Shown one piece after another: positions 61,405-64,000 of a stretch of DNA of 64,000 nt. Source of the DNA: Sporocytophaga sp. (GTDB taxonomy: Bacteria > Bacteroidota > Bacteroidia > Cytophagales > Cytophagaceae). The notes beneath the pieces are model-generated. The model was not told the origin of the DNA, did no database searches, and worked only from the letters and a program-made list of their open reading frames with translations. A program made the position numbers and the translations under genes. The stretch spans positions 124,001-188,000 of the forward strand of contig JANQAB010000010.1 in the NCBI GenBank assembly GCA_024707265.1. The letters run 5' to 3'. Each line of letters starts with the position of its first letter. The stretch's first letter is position 1.

Positions 61405-63714
61405 TTAACGATTAAAAAACGAATACCCAATATTGATATACAGCATAAAGTCCTCTTGCTGGTTGCTTTTGATAATGGACACCTCAATGGGTCCTCCCGG
61501 GGAGTTATAGCCAAACGTAATTCCGCCACCCCATAAAAAATGATTTGGATCGGCATCCGAAAGTGTGAATTGGTCAATGCGCTGACCCACCGTAGCCACG
61601 TTTACTCTAGGGATGAGATACAGTACCTTTAAGAATTGCTGCTGCACTCCCAACTGAAAGTTGACCACGTTGTTCATCAAAAAAGGAGATAATCGATGCC
61701 CAAACTCCTTGATACCAACAAAAGGAATGTTCCGTTGAAAATTTTCTCTCATTCCGCCCAATCCGTAAAAATGGCTCAAGGTCAAATCGGTATGAAAGGT
61801 GAAGCCAGCAAAACCTGAGGAAGTCAAGGTTGTGTTGTGGCTTAAAGGCAAATAGTTTTGAATGCTGGCATATAATTGCTGAAAGCTGGGCCGAATATCT
61901 TGCTTGCTCAGGGGTAGATCTGGCAACACAAGCTCAATATCGCCTCCCATTTCATCGGCCATGCGGTAACGGTAATCGAATACCTGCGAGGCCGACGCGT
62001 AAATTTTCCACCCTCTTGAAGGATAGTTGATCCCATTCAGCGTGTTCAGTCGAAGCGTTAAATAGGCAGCAAAATTGCTGCTCTGCACATAGGTGGCAAC
62101 ATTGGCGTTGTTGACGAGGTTGCGCATATTAGAGTATTCGTTCAGTATGCCGAAATGAGCACTTGCCTCATTCGCTATTTTCTGTTGCAGTTCCAAACCT
62201 ACCGAATAGGTATAAAACTTATTCAATCGGGAAATACTCAATACATTCCCATTTGCAAGGGTAGTAGGCACGTCATATTGGTCAAATGTTTCATAGAGAT
62301 TCAGTTGTGAGCGACGCTTAAGTCCAAAGTATTTTCCATACTGGCTTCGTCCACGAATGTTGTCCCCAATGTTAATATTGGCAAGGAAACGGGAGTTTTT
62401 CAAAAACAGGTTCCTGGCCGTGAACTTGAATATGAAAGATGTTTTGAAAAAGGTATTATAGTTAAAATCCAGCTTGGCAGAGTAGCGGCTTGATTCTATC
62501 ACGTGAAGGATCAACTTATTTTCGCTTGGGTCTTTGCCGAATTCCATTTCATAATTAATCTTCCGGAAGTTCAAGGTGCCCATTAGCTGATTTATGGCCT
62601 TGTCCAATTCTTCGCAGGAGAGCGGTTTGCGGCAATCTATACCCAGACTACCAATCACGTAAGAAGAGGAATACGTTTTCAAGCCACGCACTTCGATATC
62701 TGCAAAAGAATAGGCTGAACGTTCTGGAAGTTGAACCATGCGATCAAATTGTCCAGGATACAAAGCATCCAAAGAATCCTTTAAGGCTTGGAGTACAGTA
62801 CGAACCGAATCTCCCTTTTCTCTCCCCAGCTTTATAATGGCCTCAGCTTTGGGAAAGTCTCCTACCGAGAAGCGCTTCACATCGGGTTCGATCAGGAGGT
62901 CGACCATTTTTTTTTGTCTTGCCACATCCACACTTCCTGCAAGTGCCATGGCCTGAAACAACACGTTAGTCATGGAGCGCAGTTTGCTGGCTGGCAAGGT
63001 ACCCGAACTCACATTTACTCCTATTATAATGTCAGCCCCCATTTCCTTGGCTTCGATAACAGGGAAGTTTCGAAGCACTCCTCCGTCCACGAGGTATTTT
63101 CCTTCGTATTTCACAGGTGTGAAAAGAGAAGGAATGGCCATACTCGCCCGCAGTGCATTGGCAATATTGCCGCTGTCTAAGACTTCCACTTCCCCCGTTT
63201 CAATATTGGATGCAACACATTTAAAAGGAATGGGATAGTCCGTAAATTTATGTCTGTCAGCTACAGGCTGGACCAAGCGGGAAAATTCGAGCCCTAACAT
63301 ATGTCCTTCTAACAAACCATTAGGCATTATTACCCTTTTATCTTCAAAACCTAGTTCAAAATTATATTGCCCATACTCCGCCTTGTCTTCAGGCGATAAA
63401 TAGTTCAAGGGAATCTGGTTGGTAAGATAAAGTTCCCACTTTTCTGAAATTGCTATTTTGTGTATACTGTCTGCTGAATAGCCCATAGCATACAAAGCCC
63501 CGACAATACCACCCATGCTGGTTCCGGTAATATAATCCACCTTTAATCCCACTTCGTCCAATACTTCCAAAATACCGATGTGACCAAGCCCTTTGGCCCC
63601 TCCGCCACTTAATACCAATCCTATTTTGGGACGTGGTGGCGTTTGTGCATGACTTGAAAAGGAGAGGCATAACAAAAGCAAGAAAAAGCGATAAAAAAAA
63701 CGCATAGTAAACAA
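61405..63714 (-). CDS. Patatin-like phospholipase fused to an Omp85/BamA-type barrel
   Basis: The 769-residue product has a signal peptide (ending SHAQ, about residue 24; Met4 at 63705 is an alternative start). The patatin domain (about 30-310) has the oxyanion loop SGGGAKGLGH, the nucleophile Ser66 in GTSMGG and the Asp of VDGG (about residue 210). A POTRA-like segment (about 330-410: FADIEVRGLKTYSSSYVIGS) follows. The C terminus is a beta-barrel (FNYNTFFKTSFIFKF ... FLWGGGITFGYNSPGGPIEV, SIIKSNQQEDFMLYINIGYS). The layout matches PlpD-like autotransported phospholipases of the RssA/FplA type. It is probably outer-membrane anchored. All catalytic residues are present. Confidence 0.93.
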   Translation of the reverse strand: MFTMRFFYRFFLLLLCLSFSSHAQTPPRPKIGLVLSGGGAKGLGHIGILEVLDEVGLKVDYITGTSMGGIVGALYAMGYSADSIHKIAISEKWELYLTNQIPLNYLSPEDKAEYGQYNFELGFEDKRVIMPNGLLEGHMLGLEFSRLVQPVADRHKFTDYPIPFKCVASNIETGEVEVLDSGNIANALRASMAIPSLFTPVKYEGKYLVDGGVLRNFPVIEAKEMGADIIIGVNVSSGTLPASKLRSMTNVLFQAMALAGSVDVARQKKMVDLLIEPDVKRFSVGDFPKAEAIIKLGREKGDSVRTVLQALKDSLDALYPGQFDRMVQLPERSAYSFADIEVRGLKTYSSSYVIGSLGIDCRKPLSCEELDKAINQLMGTLNFRKINYEMEFGKDPSENKLILHVIESSRYSAKLDFNYNTFFKTSFIFKFTARNLFLKNSRFLANINIGDNIRGRSQYGKYFGLKRRSQLNLYETFDQYDVPTTLANGNVLSISRLNKFYTYSVGLELQQKIANEASAHFGILNEYSNMRNLVNNANVATYVQSSNFAAYLTLRLNTLNGINYPSRGWKIYASASQVFDYRYRMADEMGGDIELVLPDLPLSKQDIRPSFQQLYASIQNYLPLSHNTTLTSSGFAGFTFHTDLTLSHFYGLGGMRENFQRNIPFVGIKEFGHRLSPFLMNNVVNFQLGVQQQFLKVLYLIPRVNVATVGQRIDQFTLSDADPNHFLWGGGITFGYNSPGGPIEVSIIKSNQQEDFMLYINIGYSFFNR

Positions 63715-64000
63715 TCAGAAAACAGTTTAACAATTATTCAAAAAAAGGACTGGTCATATATCCGCACTGATAAACAAGAGAAAAATAAAGAAAAAAACGA
63801 ATGAAGTATATCCTCTAATATGCATAAAAAGAATTCTAAAAATCAAAGATACCAATAATTAGCTTTTTATAAAAGAAAAGTTCCCCACCTGATTAGACAA
63901 CAAAAGAATATAAACATTCGACTTGTAATACTAACCACTGTGGTATCAACCCTGAATTTTTAAATAATATACTTTCCTCTGTCGTAAGTTTTTACGAAGA
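63715..64000. other. Right-end intergenic sequence, nothing identified
   Basis: AT-rich DNA upstream of the patatin gene up to the window edge. It probably contains that gene's promoter. No frame or repeat of the other families is evident. Confidence 0.4.

Noticed and set aside
1..64000. tRNA and rRNA genes
   Set aside because: No TΨC-loop-like GGTTCRA with matching cloverleaf arms and no rRNA-like sequence was found by eye.

Overview
The window looks like an AT-rich chromosome segment from a gliding Bacteroidota, most likely a Cytophagales bacterium close to Sporocytophaga or Cytophaga (inference from gene content, not a database match). The main evidence is the number of large secreted proteins ending in type IX secretion system (T9SS) sorting domains. 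Type A domains are seen at 315-2594, 14115-18905, 24301-26304, 26396-29230, 38671-40776, 49911-51122 and 52844-54199, and weakly at 3500-4918. A type B (gliding-motility-associated) domain ends 43331-44956, beside a PorP/SprF-family gene. Shine-Dalgarno sites are weak, as is usual in this phylum. I saw no rRNA, tRNA or CRISPR array.

Layout. 0-5 kb: two secreted repeat proteins (ELWxxDGT and delta-60 repeats). 5-7 kb: an intact REP-associated tyrosine transposase (RAYT) between REP palindromes, with a decayed IS1595-family element in its upstream region. 7-14 kb: a MocR-type regulator, an NmrA-like oxidoreductase, an orphan gene between about 190-bp direct repeats, an ArsR remnant, a conserved hypothetical gene and an 11-bp tandem array. 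14-19 kb: a 1596-residue sortilin-like/PA14 secreted protein and its small upstream neighbour. 20-23 kb: an aldo/keto reductase with a Crp-like regulator, plus small genes and remnants. 23-29 kb: a tandem family of secreted HExxH proteins with DUF4859-like domains, one member reduced to a scrambled pseudogene. 29-33 kb: small orphan genes. 33-37 kb: an IS21-family element inserted exactly at the lipobox codons of a lipoprotein gene. 37-43 kb: an epoxide-hydrolase-like gene, a glycine-rich T9SS protein, orphan genes and a GNAT. 43-48 kb: a sigma factor / anti-sigma / type B sorting domain / PorP-SprF locus. 48-64 kb: lipoproteins, a BTRD1-repeat T9SS protein, a decayed FG-GAP pair, a DUF421 protein, AraC- and LuxR-type regulators, an IPT/TIG lipoprotein, a SUKH protein, a GNAT and a patatin/Omp85 fusion.

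Two themes stand out. First, the intergenic DNA is crowded with several families of short palindromes. Some are nested inside each other, and several belong to RAYT elements, their dead copies or internally deleted derivatives. Second, the 43.3-47.6 kb locus appears to join a sigma factor to an anti-sigma factor that carries a periplasmic domain resembling a T9SS type B sorting signal, next to a type B cargo and a PorP/SprF protein. This would make a plausible secretion-sensing circuit. Several genes carry single frameshifts or stops (near 6.6, 6.8, 19.1, 22.6, 30.7, 45.7 and 48.9 kb). Sequencing error has to be excluded before calling these real decay.
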